NCBI RefSeq assembly: GCF_005116445.1
Contig: NZ_SWBQ01000002.1
Location: forward strand, 744,001 to 808,000
DNA length: 64,000 bases
Origin: Pedobacter frigoris
Lineage (GTDB): Bacteria; Bacteroidota; Bacteroidia; Sphingobacteriales; Sphingobacteriaceae
Reading direction: 5' to 3'
The translations under genes were made by a program, and so were the position numbers. Below the pieces are notes generated by a model that saw only the letters and a program-made list of their open reading frames with translations, made no database searches and had not been told where the DNA came from. This document shows positions 49,736 through 59,234 of the stretch, piece by piece (positions within the stretch are counted from its first letter, which is position 1; the number at the start of each line of letters is the position of its first letter).

Positions 49736-52700
49736 TTACAATCCTGCGCCGTGGCAGTTTTTGTATTTTTTGCCGCTTCCGCATGGACAAGGCTCGTTTC
49801 TTCCAATCACCACATCCTTACGAATAGGCTGCTGAGGAACATGCTCGCGTGTATCTTCCATCTCTGGCATACCTGTGCTGCTCGACTGTGCAAATTCGGG
49901 CTTAGACATCTTCAGTTTGCTTGGAGCAGGTCTTGGAGCCTGGGCCTCTCTTACATCGTTCGGATCAGTTTGCACAGGAATTCCGCCTTTATACAAGAAA
50001 CTGACCACTTCTTTATTTACAGCATTCAGCATGTTTTTAAACAAGTTAAATGCTTCCATTTTATAGATGATCAGTGGATCTTTCTGCTCATAAACAGCAT
50101 TCTGTACCGACTGCTTCAACTCATCCATCTCACGCAAATGCTCTTTCCATGATTCGTCGATCAATGCAAGCACGATTGTCTTCTCAAACGACTTGGTCAC
50201 TTCACGACCGTTGTTCTCTATCGCTTTCCTCAAACTTACAGGCACCTGTACGTGACGGATACCATCTGTAAAAGGAACGATGATTTGTTCGATCTGCTCA
50301 CCTCTCTCTTCAAAAACCTGTTTCAATACCGGCATCGCCTGGTTGATGATCACATCTGATTTTCTTTCATAGAATGCGCTTACTTCCTCAAACAACTTAT
50401 CAGTCAGGTGATGAACCCCTTTTGAACTAAATTCATGCTCGTCAATTGTAGTATCTGCAGAGAAGTTTTTGATGACCTCAAGCTTAAAACCTTCAAAATT
50501 GCTCGTTTCTTTATATTCTGTTACGATATCTTCGGCTACGTCAAACACCATGTTGCTCATGTCTACATCCAGACGCTCACCAAACAAGGCATTTCTACGT
50601 TTAGCATAGATCACAGAACGCTGTGAGTTCATCACATCATCATACTCCAATAAACGCTTACGGATACCAAAGTTATTCTCTTCTACTTTTTTCTGCGCAC
50701 GCTCTATAGATTTGGTGATCATCGAATGTTGAATAACTTCACCATCCTCAATACCCATTCTAACCATGATGTTAGAGATTCTTTCAGAACCAAATAACCT
50801 CATTAAATTATCCTCCAGTGACACGAAGAACTGAGATGAACCCGGATCTCCCTGACGACCTGCACGACCGCGCAACTGCCTGTCTACACGACGCGACTCA
50901 TGACGTTCTGTACCTACGATAGCTAAACCACCAGCATCTTTAACACCTGGGCCTAACTTAATATCCGTACCACGACCAGCCATGTTGGTTGCAATGGTTA
51001 CCTGTCCTGCCTGACCAGCCTCAGCTACAATGTCAGCCTCTTTCTGGTGCATCTTCGCATTCAGTACATTGTGTTTGATTCCGCGAAGCTTAAGCATACG
51101 GCTCAGCAATTCAGAGATCTCTACCGAAGTAGTACCCACCAGTACAGGTCTGCCCGCTTCAGTTAACTTCACGATTTCTTCTGCTACCGCATTGTATTTC
51201 TCACGAACTGTACGGTATACATAATCCTGCTGATCCTTTCTTGAGATCACCCTATTGGTCGGAATTTCAACCACATCCAGTTTATAGATAGACCAAAACT
51301 CACCAGCTTCAGTGGTTGCAGTACCCGTCATACCGCAAAGTTTGTGGTACATACGGAAGAAGTTCTGCAAAGTAACCGTAGCATAAGTCTGTGAAGCATC
51401 TTCTACCTTCACATTCTCTTTTGCCTCAATCGCCTGGTGTAATCCGTCAGAATAACGACGGCCATCCATGATACGACCCGTTTGCTCATCTACAATCTTG
51501 ATTTTACCTTCGTCAATGATGTATTCTACATCAATTTCAAACAAAGTATAAGCTTTCAACAACTGGTTCACAGAGTGGATACGTTCTGCTTTGATAGAAT
51601 AATCGCGCATCAGGGCATCCTTCTGTGCAATTTTCTCTTCTGCTGACAATGCTGATTTTTCAATCTCCGCAATTTCAGTACCCACATCAGGCAGTACAAA
51701 GAAATTATGGTCTTCACCTGATTTGGTGATCAGTTCAATCCCTTTTTCAGTAAGCTCTACCTGGTTGTTTTTCTCATCAATATGGAAGAACAGTTCTGAA
51801 TCAACTTTAGGCATGTTCTTCGACTGATCTGCCATGTAGTGGTTTTCAGTTTTCAGTAAAGTCTGCTTAACACTTCCTTCACTTAAAAACTTAATCAACG
51901 CCTTATTTTTTGGTAAACCACGGTGGGCACGTAACAATGCCAAACCACCTTCGCCTTCTTCAGGACCTGCTTTACCGTCATTGATTAATTTCTTGGCTTC
52001 ATTTAAAGCTTTGCTTACATAATCTTTCTGAGCAGTAACCAAACGTTCAATACGTGGCTTCAGCTCATGGAATTCATGTTGATCTCCAAAAGGAACCGGT
52101 CCTGAAATGATCAAAGGTGTACGGGCATCATCAATCAATACTGAATCGACCTCATCCACCATCGCAAAGTGTAGCTTGCGCTGTACCAGCTGATCCGGAG
52201 TCTGCGACATGTTGTCGCGCAGGTAATCGAAACCAAATTCATTGTTGGTACCATAAGTAATGTCTGCCAGGTAAGCATCCCTGCGCTCCTGAGAGTTCGG
52301 TTCGTGCTTATCAATACAGTCTACTTTAATACCGTGGAATTCAAACAGAGGACCGTTCCACTCAGAGTCACGTCGTGCCAGGTAATCATTCACCGTTACG
52401 ATGTGTACACCTTGTCCGGCAAGTGCGTTCAGGTAAGCAGGCAACGTACTTACAAGGGTTTTACCCTCACCAGTAGCCATCTCGGCAATTTTACCGCCGT
52501 GCAATACCATACCGCCAATAAGCTGTACATCATAATGTACCATATTCCAAACCACCTCTGTACCCGCAGCATCCCATCTATTTGCCCAAAGCGCTTTATC
52601 ACCCTGAATGGTTACATTCTTTTTACGTGCAGCGTAGTCTCTGTCAAACTGCGTAGCAGTAACTTCCAGGAATTCATTTTCAGAAAGACGTCTTGATGTT

Positions 52701-53047
52701 TCTTTTACTACCGCAAACGCAGCTGGTAAAATCTCCAGTAAAACTACTTCCAGTTCTTTATCACGGTCTTTACCTAAAGCATCGATCTGGTCATAGATAG
52801 CTGTTTTTTCCGTCAATGACAATTCCTGATTTTCAGCATCAGCTTTCAATCCACTGATCTTTGCATCAATTTCAGCTAAGGCCTTTGAGATGATTTCTTT
52901 AAAATAAACTGTTTTATTACGCAATTCATCATTGCTCAATGCAGAGAGCTTTGCGTATTCTTCGTTGATCTTGACTACTATAGGTTGGATTACCTTTATA
53001 TCTCTTTCTGATTTGCTTCCAAATATCTTGGCTAAAAATCCTAACAT
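49736..53047 (-). CDS. secA: Preprotein translocase ATPase SecA
   Basis: A 1103-residue motor of the Sec translocon, longer than E. coli SecA (901) because of insertions typical of Bacteroidetes. Walker A is [19 protein letters not shown], Walker B is [19 protein letters not shown], and the helicase motif [17 protein letters not shown] and the arginine region [18 protein letters not shown] are present. An inserted segment of about 80 residues follows LVTAQKDYV. The C-terminal zinc finger [16 protein letters not shown] (SecB-binding) is intact. It has its own terminator and stands upstream of the SPOR-like gene. Confidence 0.98.
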   Translation of the reverse strand: MLGFLAKIFGSKSERDIKVIQPIVVKINEEYAKLSALSNDELRNKTVYFKEIISKALAEIDAKISGLKADAENQELSLTEKTAIYDQIDALGKDRDKELEVVLLEILPAAFAVVKETSRRLSENEFLEVTATQFDRDYAARKKNVTIQGDKALWANRWDAAGTEVVWNMVHYDVQLIGGMVLHGGKIAEMATGEGKTLVSTLPAYLNALAGQGVHIVTVNDYLARRDSEWNGPLFEFHGIKVDCIDKHEPNSQERRDAYLADITYGTNNEFGFDYLRDNMSQTPDQLVQRKLHFAMVDEVDSVLIDDARTPLIISGPVPFGDQHEFHELKPRIERLVTAQKDYVSKALNEAKKLINDGKAGPEEGEGGLALLRAHRGLPKNKALIKFLSEGSVKQTLLKTENHYMADQSKNMPKVDSELFFHIDEKNNQVELTEKGIELITKSGEDHNFFVLPDVGTEIAEIEKSALSAEEKIAQKDALMRDYSIKAERIHSVNQLLKAYTLFEIDVEYIIDEGKIKIVDEQTGRIMDGRRYSDGLHQAIEAKENVKVEDASQTYATVTLQNFFRMYHKLCGMTGTATTEAGEFWSIYKLDVVEIPTNRVISRKDQQDYVYRTVREKYNAVAEEIVKLTEAGRPVLVGTTSVEISELLSRMLKLRGIKHNVLNAKMHQKEADIVAEAGQAGQVTIATNMAGRGTDIKLGPGVKDAGGLAIVGTERHESRRVDRQLRGRAGRQGDPGSSQFFVSLEDNLMRLFGSERISNIMVRMGIEDGEVIQHSMITKSIERAQKKVEENNFGIRKRLLEYDDVMNSQRSVIYAKRRNALFGERLDVDMSNMVFDVAEDIVTEYKETSNFEGFKLEVIKNFSADTTIDEHEFSSKGVHHLTDKLFEEVSAFYERKSDVIINQAMPVLKQVFEERGEQIEQIIVPFTDGIRHVQVPVSLRKAIENNGREVTKSFEKTIVLALIDESWKEHLREMDELKQSVQNAVYEQKDPLIIYKMEAFNLFKNMLNAVNKEVVSFLYKGGIPVQTDPNDVREAQAPRPAPSKLKMSKPEFAQSSSTGMPEMEDTREHVPQQPIRKDVVIGRNEPCPCGSGKKYKNCHGAGL

Positions 53048-53178
53048 GTTTTATGATTGTGTTTTATTATTATTCTTTAATTAATTGTGTGATTCAAATT
53101 ACAACAACCAGACCAATAGACTATTCAGTCACATTGGCAGTTAATTTGTATTTAAAAGGGCGGAGATGAAGAAGAAAC

Positions 53179-53481
53179 CTAGGGACTGTTATTTTTCGGT
53201 TGATCCCTTATAGTGAGGTCTGCAATGACGTTATTGTACGCCCTGTACTTAGGCACCCGGATTTCAAAAGACACTCCTATTGAAGTCAGTTCACTATAGG
53301 TTAAGAAAAACGGATGATCCTGATCATCAACCTGATTAGCGCCTGCTTCAGCAGAATTTAAACTGATCTGATGCTTATTACAGTAACGGTCCGTCAATAG
53401 TCTTAGCCCTTCCACCCTCTCGGCTTTTGCCAAATGGGTAAGACTAAAAAATACCAGCGATAACGTAACTATGTGTCTCAT
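53179..53481 (-). CDS. Small secreted protein of unknown function
   Basis: A 100-residue product with a plausible signal peptide (MRHIVTLSLVFFSLTHLAKA). The remaining 80 residues contain two short strands (FFLTYSELTSIGVSFEIRVP) and one Cys. No family is recognised. Coding support is limited to the signal peptide and the lack of other features in the 590-bp region between secA and purD. It could also be a decayed or spurious frame. Confidence 0.5.
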   Translation of the reverse strand: MRHIVTLSLVFFSLTHLAKAERVEGLRLLTDRYCNKHQISLNSAEAGANQVDDQDHPFFLTYSELTSIGVSFEIRVPKYRAYNNVIADLTIRDQPKNNSP

Positions 53482-53549
53482 GCAGGGGGCAAATCTAATT
53501 TTAATCTTTTACATACAGAAATTTAAACGCACTGACGTACTGAATTTTG

Positions 53550-53578
53550 TATAGCTTATATTTCAACTTAAGCTATAA
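53550..53578 (+). repeat. 9-bp inverted repeat upstream of the purD promoter
   Basis: TATAGCTTA (53550-53558) and TAAGCTATA (53570-53578) flank an 11-nt spacer. The repeat lies 18 nt upstream of the purD -7 box, where an operator might sit. No known purine regulator site is matched. Confidence 0.4.
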
Positions 53579-53595
53579 TAATATCGTTAAAGCGG

Positions 53596-53603
53596 TATAT
53601 TTG
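53596..53603 (+). promoter_or_regulatory. purD -7 box TATATTTG
   Basis: An exact TAnnTTTG match followed by CCGGCA, 34 nt before the purD ATG. The same TTTGCCGGCA follows the -7 box of the tryptophan dioxygenase gene at 61526. Confidence 0.55.
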
Positions 53604-53637
53604 CCGGCATAGACCAACAATTAAATCATATTTTACA

Positions 53638-54909
53638 ATGAATATTTTAATACTAGGATCAGGAGGAAGAGAAAGCGCTTTTGCCTGGAAAATCAGCCAG
53701 TCAGCTCTTTGCTCAAAACTATTTATTGCTCCAGGTAACGGAGGAACAGGCGCTTACGGAAAAAACGTACTGCTTAACCCCAATGATTTTGAAGCTGTAA
53801 AAGCACTGGTATTAAAAGAAAATATTGAACTGGTTGTTGTTGGTCCGGAAGAACCATTGGTAAATGGAATCCACGATTTTTTCATAAACGATGAGGCTTT
53901 ATCAAATATTCCTGTGATAGGCCCTAAAAAAGAAGGCGCAATTCTCGAAGGAAGTAAAGATTTCTCTAAGCAATTTATGGCCCGTCACGGCATCCCTACA
54001 CCTGGTTCGGAGTCATTCACTAACGAAACTTTAACTGAAGGGCTTGCTTATCTGGAAAACCACAGTCTCCCGATCGTACTTAAAGCCGACGGTCTGGCCG
54101 CAGGAAAAGGTGTACTGATCTGTCAGACTGTAGCTGAGGCGCAGGAAGAACTGAAACTGATGCTGGGCGGCAAATTCGGAACCGCAGGTTCTCTTGTCGT
54201 GGTAGAAGAATACCTGAATGGCATTGAGCTTTCTGTTTTTGTACTTACAGACGGAGAGAATTATGTGATTCTTCCTGAAGCGAAAGACTATAAGAAAATC
54301 GGACAGGGCGATAGCGGGTTAAATACCGGAGGAATGGGTTCTGTATCTCCTGTACCCTTTGCCGATAAAAAATTCCTTGATGAGGTAGAGCAAAGCATCA
54401 TCATCCCAACGATAAATGGGTTAAAAAAGGACAACATAGACTATTCTGGTTTTATCTTCTTCGGCCTGTTTAAAGTTGGCGACAAGCCTATGATCATAGA
54501 ATACAATTGCCGTATGGGCGATCCGGAAACTGAAAGTGTGATTCCGCGTATTGAGAATGATCTTGTAGAGCTCTTCGTTGCTACTTCCAAAAAGAAACTA
54601 AAAGATTATCAACTGAAGATCAGCGATAAGAATGCGGCAACCGTGATGATTGTAGCCGGAGGTTATCCTGGCGAGTACGAGAAAGGCAAAAGTATCACCG
54701 GTATTGATAATGTTCGCCAATCGGTTGTATTTCATGCAGGCACAGCATTAGAGGGCGGTGTTGTAAAAACAAATGGTGGTCGTGTAATTGCGGTAACGAG
54801 TTTGCAGGACAATCAGTTTGAAGCTTTGCAATCTGCCACAGCAGATGCCGCACGTATCTATTTCGACGGCAAATATTTTAGAGAAGACATCGGATTTGAT
54901 TTAGTGTAA
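53638..54909 (+). CDS. purD: Phosphoribosylamine--glycine ligase (GARS)
   Basis: A 423-residue ATP-grasp enzyme of purine synthesis that joins glycine to phosphoribosylamine. The N-terminal domain starts MNILILGSGGRESAFAWKIS and includes NGGTGAYGKNV. ATP-grasp segments LPIVLKADGLAAGKGVLICQ, VVVEEYLNGIELSVFVLTDG and EYNCRMGDPETESVIPRI are intact, and the C-terminal domain has MIVAGGYPGEYEKG and GGRVIAVTS. It is monocistronic with its own -7 box; other pur genes are absent here. Confidence 0.97.
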   Translation: MNILILGSGGRESAFAWKISQSALCSKLFIAPGNGGTGAYGKNVLLNPNDFEAVKALVLKENIELVVVGPEEPLVNGIHDFFINDEALSNIPVIGPKKEGAILEGSKDFSKQFMARHGIPTPGSESFTNETLTEGLAYLENHSLPIVLKADGLAAGKGVLICQTVAEAQEELKLMLGGKFGTAGSLVVVEEYLNGIELSVFVLTDGENYVILPEAKDYKKIGQGDSGLNTGGMGSVSPVPFADKKFLDEVEQSIIIPTINGLKKDNIDYSGFIFFGLFKVGDKPMIIEYNCRMGDPETESVIPRIENDLVELFVATSKKKLKDYQLKISDKNAATVMIVAGGYPGEYEKGKSITGIDNVRQSVVFHAGTALEGGVVKTNGGRVIAVTSLQDNQFEALQSATADAARIYFDGKYFREDIGFDLV

Positions 54910-55473
54910 AATCAGAAAAAGGTTTAACACAGCAAGAACTGGCTGAAAAAACAGGTACTACTTTAAGCTTGAGAATAATATAAGAAGTTTGATTTTCACG
55001 CTTCAAAAAATAGTTGAAATTGGCTTAGGTGGGCATTTGGAACTTTCTAGAAGATTGTAGTTTCGCTCTTCTTTTGCTATGCCTTCGGTGTGCGTTCGTA
55101 TCTACAAAAGCTCTTCACAATCCCTTCATAGGGGCTACTCAAGGGTTGGAAGGGCCACGGCTTTTCTAACAGTTGTGTAGGAATTGCATAGTGATTTCAT
55201 TTTGAGTGTCGTTATACGAATGCAGATCGAAAGGACATCAAAGGCAAGGCGAAATCAGCATAATGAAGCAGTTTCTTACAATAAACGGTTTGCTTTGCAG
55301 GGTGAATATCCGGATATAGCAATGGATTTTAGTAAGGCACTGGTCAGTAAAGGGGAGTGAGCTTAGGGATTTCTGCCCTTAGAGCCGGAGCTACTGGAAC
55401 AGACAATACATACCTACATCGCTTTCGTTGGAGATGACAGGCTGAGTGTAAGTGATAGTGTTTGGATTGAAAG
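54910..55473. other. Gene-poor region with gene debris
   Basis: This 564-bp stretch has no intact gene. It begins with an Xre-like helix-turn-helix remnant (54912-54983). A second open stretch (55181-55360, ending ALVSKGE) has no recognisable family or convincing start. Between them (about 55050-55170) is a non-coding segment of less AT-rich composition than the surroundings, with CTTCATAGGGGCTACTCAAG. No tRNA or complete repeat is seen. It is probably the remains of a lost accessory insertion. Confidence 0.55.
54912..54983 (+). pseudogene. Xre-type helix-turn-helix fragment
   Basis: In frame, 54912-54983 encodes SEKGLTQQELAEKTGTTLSL then RII and a stop. KGLTQQELAEKTG is the characteristic first half of an Xre/Cro HTH; the rest of the domain is missing and no start codon or upstream coding exists except overlap with purD in another frame. 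It is a truncated remnant. Confidence 0.65.
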
Positions 55474-56586
55474 TTAGTAGTATTTCCGCAACCATTTGCG
55501 AACAGGCTCATCATACCATTTTAATGCGGCATAGGCCAAAACGATACTGCCCATTAAAATGAGCAAGGCATACGGCCATGCCTGTGCAATCGTCATGCCT
55601 TTGTTATTGCTGATCCAGGCCACATAAAAATACACAATCGGGTAATGCGCCAGGTAGAGCGGATAAGATATGTCACCTAAGAATTTGCATACTTTATGCT
55701 CTTTTTGACTTTGCATCACACCACTGGCACCGAGGTACACGATCAGCGGGAAAACGATGATAATGCAAACAGAATCGTAGATTCCATTCAGCCAAAGATG
55801 CCCGGCGCCGCCAATCCGCGGCATATAAAGTACGATGGCTACCAGAAGACTGCACCATAACAACGCATTTTTAATTTTAGTCGGCTTGGCAATCCGTGAT
55901 AGCAGGAGACCCGCAAAGAACGGAAACATAACGCGCGTTAGTCCAATGCACACCTGTTCTACATTCAGTGTCCAGCCACCGCTTACATCGCCATTGGTAA
56001 TGGCCAGGTGTACGAGTGCGATAGCAGCTACGCCTACCAGGATAGTTAATGTTGTTTTGGAAAACTTCCTGATCCAGACGGCATAAAGAATATTGGCAAT
56101 GTATTCGAAAAACAATGACCAGCCCACACTATTTAGGGGGTGCATCTCTTCCCAACCGCGTATATCAAGTGATAATGGTACTGGTAGGATAGTATAACCG
56201 ACTAGCATCACCAGCAGCATTTTCCAAAGAGGGACGGTATGAATAAGTGGCCATAGTGTAGAATCTGTAAAATAGAATCCGATGGCACCGAGAGTCATTC
56301 CCAAAACTACCATTGGCTGAAGACGTATGACACGGCGTTTGAAGAAATTACCAACGGTCATTTTATTCCATCGATCGTCATAAGCATAACCCATCACGAA
56401 TCCTGATAATAAAAAGAAAAAGTCAACAGCCAGGTAACCGTGATTGACAAATTTATCTAAATTACTTGTTGAGAATGGCTCGGCCAGGTGAAAGGTTACG
56501 ACGATAATGGCGGCGACACCCCTAAGGCCGTCTAATATAGGATAGTGCGGCTTGGTGGCCAGCTCATTATTTAGGTCAGTTCTCAT
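55474..56586 (-). CDS. Acyltransferase 3 family membrane protein
   Basis: A 370-residue protein with about ten membrane helices and the acyltransferase 3 pattern: PILDGLRGVAAIIVVTFHLA (with the R-G-x-A and the later His) near residues 16-35, YLAVDFFFLLSGFVMGYAYD (60-70), KRRVIRLQPM, and LGDISYPLYLAHYPIVYF towards the end. It would O-acetylate a sugar or lipid in the envelope. It lies alone, beside the decayed region. A hairpin lies just upstream of its start. Confidence 0.88.
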   Translation of the reverse strand: MRTDLNNELATKPHYPILDGLRGVAAIIVVTFHLAEPFSTSNLDKFVNHGYLAVDFFFLLSGFVMGYAYDDRWNKMTVGNFFKRRVIRLQPMVVLGMTLGAIGFYFTDSTLWPLIHTVPLWKMLLVMLVGYTILPVPLSLDIRGWEEMHPLNSVGWSLFFEYIANILYAVWIRKFSKTTLTILVGVAAIALVHLAITNGDVSGGWTLNVEQVCIGLTRVMFPFFAGLLLSRIAKPTKIKNALLWCSLLVAIVLYMPRIGGAGHLWLNGIYDSVCIIIVFPLIVYLGASGVMQSQKEHKVCKFLGDISYPLYLAHYPIVYFYVAWISNNKGMTIAQAWPYALLILMGSIVLAYAALKWYDEPVRKWLRKYY

Positions 56587-56630
56587 GTAACAGTCGTAAA
56601 GATACTTTCTTTTTGTTAAGACGTAAACAA

Positions 56631-56662
56631 AAAAAGCCCCGGACGAACGTCTGGGGCTTTTT
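56631..56662. terminator. Hairpin terminator AAAAAGCCCCGGAC
   Basis: Arms AAAAAGCCCCGGAC and GTCTGGGGCTTTTT pair with one wobble around a GAAC tetraloop. It lies between the TlpA-like gene and the acyltransferase start, downstream of the former. Confidence 0.8.
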
Positions 56663-56666
56663 AAAA

Positions 56667-56703
56667 TTATGTTTTTCTAAAAGATCTCTTTAGAAAAACA
56701 TAA
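56667..56703. terminator. Second hairpin downstream of the TlpA-like gene
   Basis: A perfect 15-bp stem TTATGTTTTTCTAAA / TTTAGAAAAACATAA with a 7-nt loop, 9 nt after the stop of the TlpA-like gene. With the hairpin at 56631-56662 it gives two terminators in tandem. Confidence 0.75.
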
Positions 56704-56712
56704 TTGACTACT

Positions 56713-57852
56713 TTATTTAGTGCCTTGTCCTAATAATTCAGCAAGTTTAGCTTCCAGCTTCTCGCCTCTAAGGTTTTTACCAACAATTTTTCCAGTTGGA
56801 TCAATCAGGTAATTAGCAGGGATACCACGTACACCATACATTGTAGATGCAGCATTCTTCCAGCCCTGAAGATCAGAAAGCTGAGTCCAGGTTAATCCAT
56901 CTTTTTCAATAGCTGCTAACCAGTCTGCTTTTTTACCAGGGTTATCCAAAGAAACACCTAATACGGTAAAGTTTTTGTCTTTGTAAGTATTGTATGCTTT
57001 TACCACGTTAGGGTTTTCTGCACGGCATGGTCCACACCATGAAGCCCAGAAATCAAGCAATACATATTTTCCACGGAAATCAGATAATTTAACCGGTTTG
57101 TCATTTACATCATTCTGTGTAAAGTCCATCGCAACCTGACCAATTGCAGTTTTCTTACCTGCTTCTATTTGCTGCGCAATACCTTTTCCTACTTCAGTTG
57201 CCTTTACAGCAGCAGAGAACTTATTGAATTCTGATTCTGTTCCAGCAGGATCGCCATCAAGATCCATAACGCTTCTGAAAGCGACGATGCCTACATAAGA
57301 ATCACGGTTGGTCATGTAGAATTGTTTGTTGATGTCGTTAAGTTCTTTTCTAATAGCACCATCGCGATCCATTACAGTTTTCATGTATGCCTCATCATTA
57401 CGCGCATCAGGTCCTTTAGCGCGAAATTCAGCCATTAAAGCAGCACTTTTTTCATTAGCAGCTTTTGTCAATGCGTTGTATTTTACGTTGTCGTCATTTA
57501 CCTGTGAGTTTTTCACTGTAGCATACTTTACAGAGTCGGTCTTAGACTCTAGTGTCATCACCTTTGGTTCAAGATAAATTGAAACCATATCAGCTTTTCC
57601 AGGTTTTGCCACTACGCCTTCACGTTTTATAGCAACCTGCGCCTGGGTAATTCCTGCTAAAGGAGCTGAAAAAGTAAATTTACCACCTGTTACAGCCGCA
57701 GAATCAGCAACTCTTGTGCCATTGGCCGCATAATACAAAAAGGCCTTAGCCGGTGTTTTTAATCCAGCAACTGTACCATTTAAGGTAAATTTGCTTTGAG
57801 CCATAGTTGCAGCAGGTAATAGGCATACCGCTGCGATTAATAGTTTTTTCAT
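56713..57852 (-). CDS. TlpA-family thiol-disulfide protein with DUF4369-like domain
   Basis: A 379-residue exported protein with a signal peptide (MKKLLIAAVCLLPAATMAQS). The N-terminal region (about 22-125) is a beta-rich DUF4369-like domain (FTLNGTVAGLKTPAKAFLYY), then a helical linker with acidic and Lys residues (about 125-235), then a thioredoxin domain with the active site LLDFWASWCGPCRAENPNVV and the cis-Pro in VRGIPANYLIDPTGKIVG. It acts as a periplasmic disulfide reductase or oxidoreductase. It is monocistronic. Confidence 0.9.
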   Translation of the reverse strand: MKKLLIAAVCLLPAATMAQSKFTLNGTVAGLKTPAKAFLYYAANGTRVADSAAVTGGKFTFSAPLAGITQAQVAIKREGVVAKPGKADMVSIYLEPKVMTLESKTDSVKYATVKNSQVNDDNVKYNALTKAANEKSAALMAEFRAKGPDARNDEAYMKTVMDRDGAIRKELNDINKQFYMTNRDSYVGIVAFRSVMDLDGDPAGTESEFNKFSAAVKATEVGKGIAQQIEAGKKTAIGQVAMDFTQNDVNDKPVKLSDFRGKYVLLDFWASWCGPCRAENPNVVKAYNTYKDKNFTVLGVSLDNPGKKADWLAAIEKDGLTWTQLSDLQGWKNAASTMYGVRGIPANYLIDPTGKIVGKNLRGEKLEAKLAELLGQGTK

Positions 57853-57977
57853 CGTTTTTCTACTTATTTTAAGTTAATAGACCTGATCTTTTTCAATAGG
57901 TTTAACATTCAGGTTTTTTTTATTAGGAGTAAATGTATGAACTGAACAATTAATAAAACGTAAAACTGATTGTAAAA

Positions 57978-59159
57978 TTATAGTAGCTTTTGGAAAGTTC
58001 GCCACCACAGATCAGGCATTTCTCCGTTTACAGCGGTTGTATAATCTTCATAACGGCATGGCACCAAATGAAAGCGCTCGTTTTTTGAAATCCCTGTAGG
58101 ATATGGAACCTGCATCCACCAGCGGTCTGATTTCTTGCTTTTTACAAACAGCAGTTCTCCCGTACCATCATTCAGACTGGCCCGGTAAATTAAGTATTGT
58201 GATTTAGGCATAAGCGGAAAATCCTTTTTACGGTTGTAGTACCCATCCATGAAGTACCAGACCATTTGGGCCAGCAACATGGCTGTTTGTCCGTTGCGGT
58301 CAAAAGCAGGATTAAATTCATAGAAGCCAATCGAAGTGAGCTTATCGCTCATACCTGCATATCTCGAAATGCGACAGGCCTGCTCTCCATAAAAGCCATT
58401 CGGACCTGCATTTGAATTGGCACCCGCATCCGAAGAACGGATGGCTCCGATATCAAAACTGATCATATTTGCATTACGGACGATGGGTTCCGTCAAGGAA
58501 ATATCATCGGCAAATTCTCCGAGTCGGTGTACATCAAAATACAGCTTGCTCATCACCTTTAAACTCTCCTGATTTACATAATAGGTCTGGTAGCCGATAT
58601 TACTGAAATTGAACAGGTAATTGGGTTGGTGTAAAAGTATTTTGTTCAGGTAGGTGTCTGACTTGGCCGCCAGTCCCTCCTGATCGTCTTCATCAAGGTC
58701 AAATTTATGATCTACGACCACCAGATCTACTTTTTGTTCCAGTTCCTCATAAGCAAGGTACTGCGCATAGGTAATGTCTTGTCCGCCGCCAATAATCACA
58801 GGCACGATGTTTAGCTTCACCAATTCGGCTACGACCATTTTTACGGCAACATAGGTATCGGAGATAGATGCTCCGGCCCGGATATTGCCCAGATCAATGA
58901 TCCTGGTCGTGTAAGGTCCCTCATTTAAAGTGTAGAACTGCGCCCTGAAATAATCAGGAGCCAGTGCACAGCCTTCATTATTGACCGCGGCACGGTCATC
59001 CTCAACACCAAAAATGGCAATATCATAAGCGTTTTCGTCAAGTTCAGGAAATTTATCGACAAAAAAAGTAGTCTTTAAACCAAGCTGACTGGTATAAAAA
59101 CCTGCTTTTGGAGTAAATTTGTCCGGACTTAAGGGTGAAAAAAAATCTGATAAAGACAT
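57978..59159 (-). CDS. Arginase/formimidoylglutamase-fold protein with altered metal ligands
   Basis: A 393-residue ureohydrolase-fold protein. The segments that carry the manganese ligands in the family are recognisable but changed: GGGQDIT (expected His is Gln127), VVVDHKFDLDE (Asp150 and Asp154 kept, middle His is Lys152), MISFDIGAIRSSD (Asp236 kept, second Asp is Gly238). Three of six ligands are thus missing. The flanking sequence (GFYGEQACRISRYAG) also resembles the formimidoylglutamase clade. It is divergently oriented to the epimerase. Catalysis of the standard type is doubtful. Confidence 0.75.
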   Translation of the reverse strand: MSLSDFFSPLSPDKFTPKAGFYTSQLGLKTTFFVDKFPELDENAYDIAIFGVEDDRAAVNNEGCALAPDYFRAQFYTLNEGPYTTRIIDLGNIRAGASISDTYVAVKMVVAELVKLNIVPVIIGGGQDITYAQYLAYEELEQKVDLVVVDHKFDLDEDDQEGLAAKSDTYLNKILLHQPNYLFNFSNIGYQTYYVNQESLKVMSKLYFDVHRLGEFADDISLTEPIVRNANMISFDIGAIRSSDAGANSNAGPNGFYGEQACRISRYAGMSDKLTSIGFYEFNPAFDRNGQTAMLLAQMVWYFMDGYYNRKKDFPLMPKSQYLIYRASLNDGTGELLFVKSKKSDRWWMQVPYPTGISKNERFHLVPCRYEDYTTAVNGEMPDLWWRTFQKLL

Positions 59160-59190
59160 ATTGCACTATAAATGTATGGCATCAAATATC

Positions 59191-59198
59191 TATTTTTG
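59191..59198 (+). promoter_or_regulatory. -7 box TATTTTTG before the epimerase-like gene
   Basis: An exact TAnnTTTG match, 36 nt upstream of the chosen ATG at 59235 and inside the frame of a longer candidate start at 59172. It supports the shorter start. Confidence 0.5.
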
Positions 59199-59234
59199 AG
59201 AGCATATTTTAATGAACATCCTAAAAAAAATGAA

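Noticed and set aside
49751..50152. Plus-strand open frame of 133 codons opposite the secA 3' end
   Set aside because: It is a shadow of secA; its translation has no domain and it overlaps the conserved zinc finger coding sequence.
55050..55170. Possible tRNA or small RNA gene
   Set aside because: No cloverleaf or T-loop consensus was found and no promoter or terminator was visible.
59172..59234. Upstream start for the epimerase-like gene
   Set aside because: The Rossmann motif starts at 59235 and a -7 box sits inside the extra segment.
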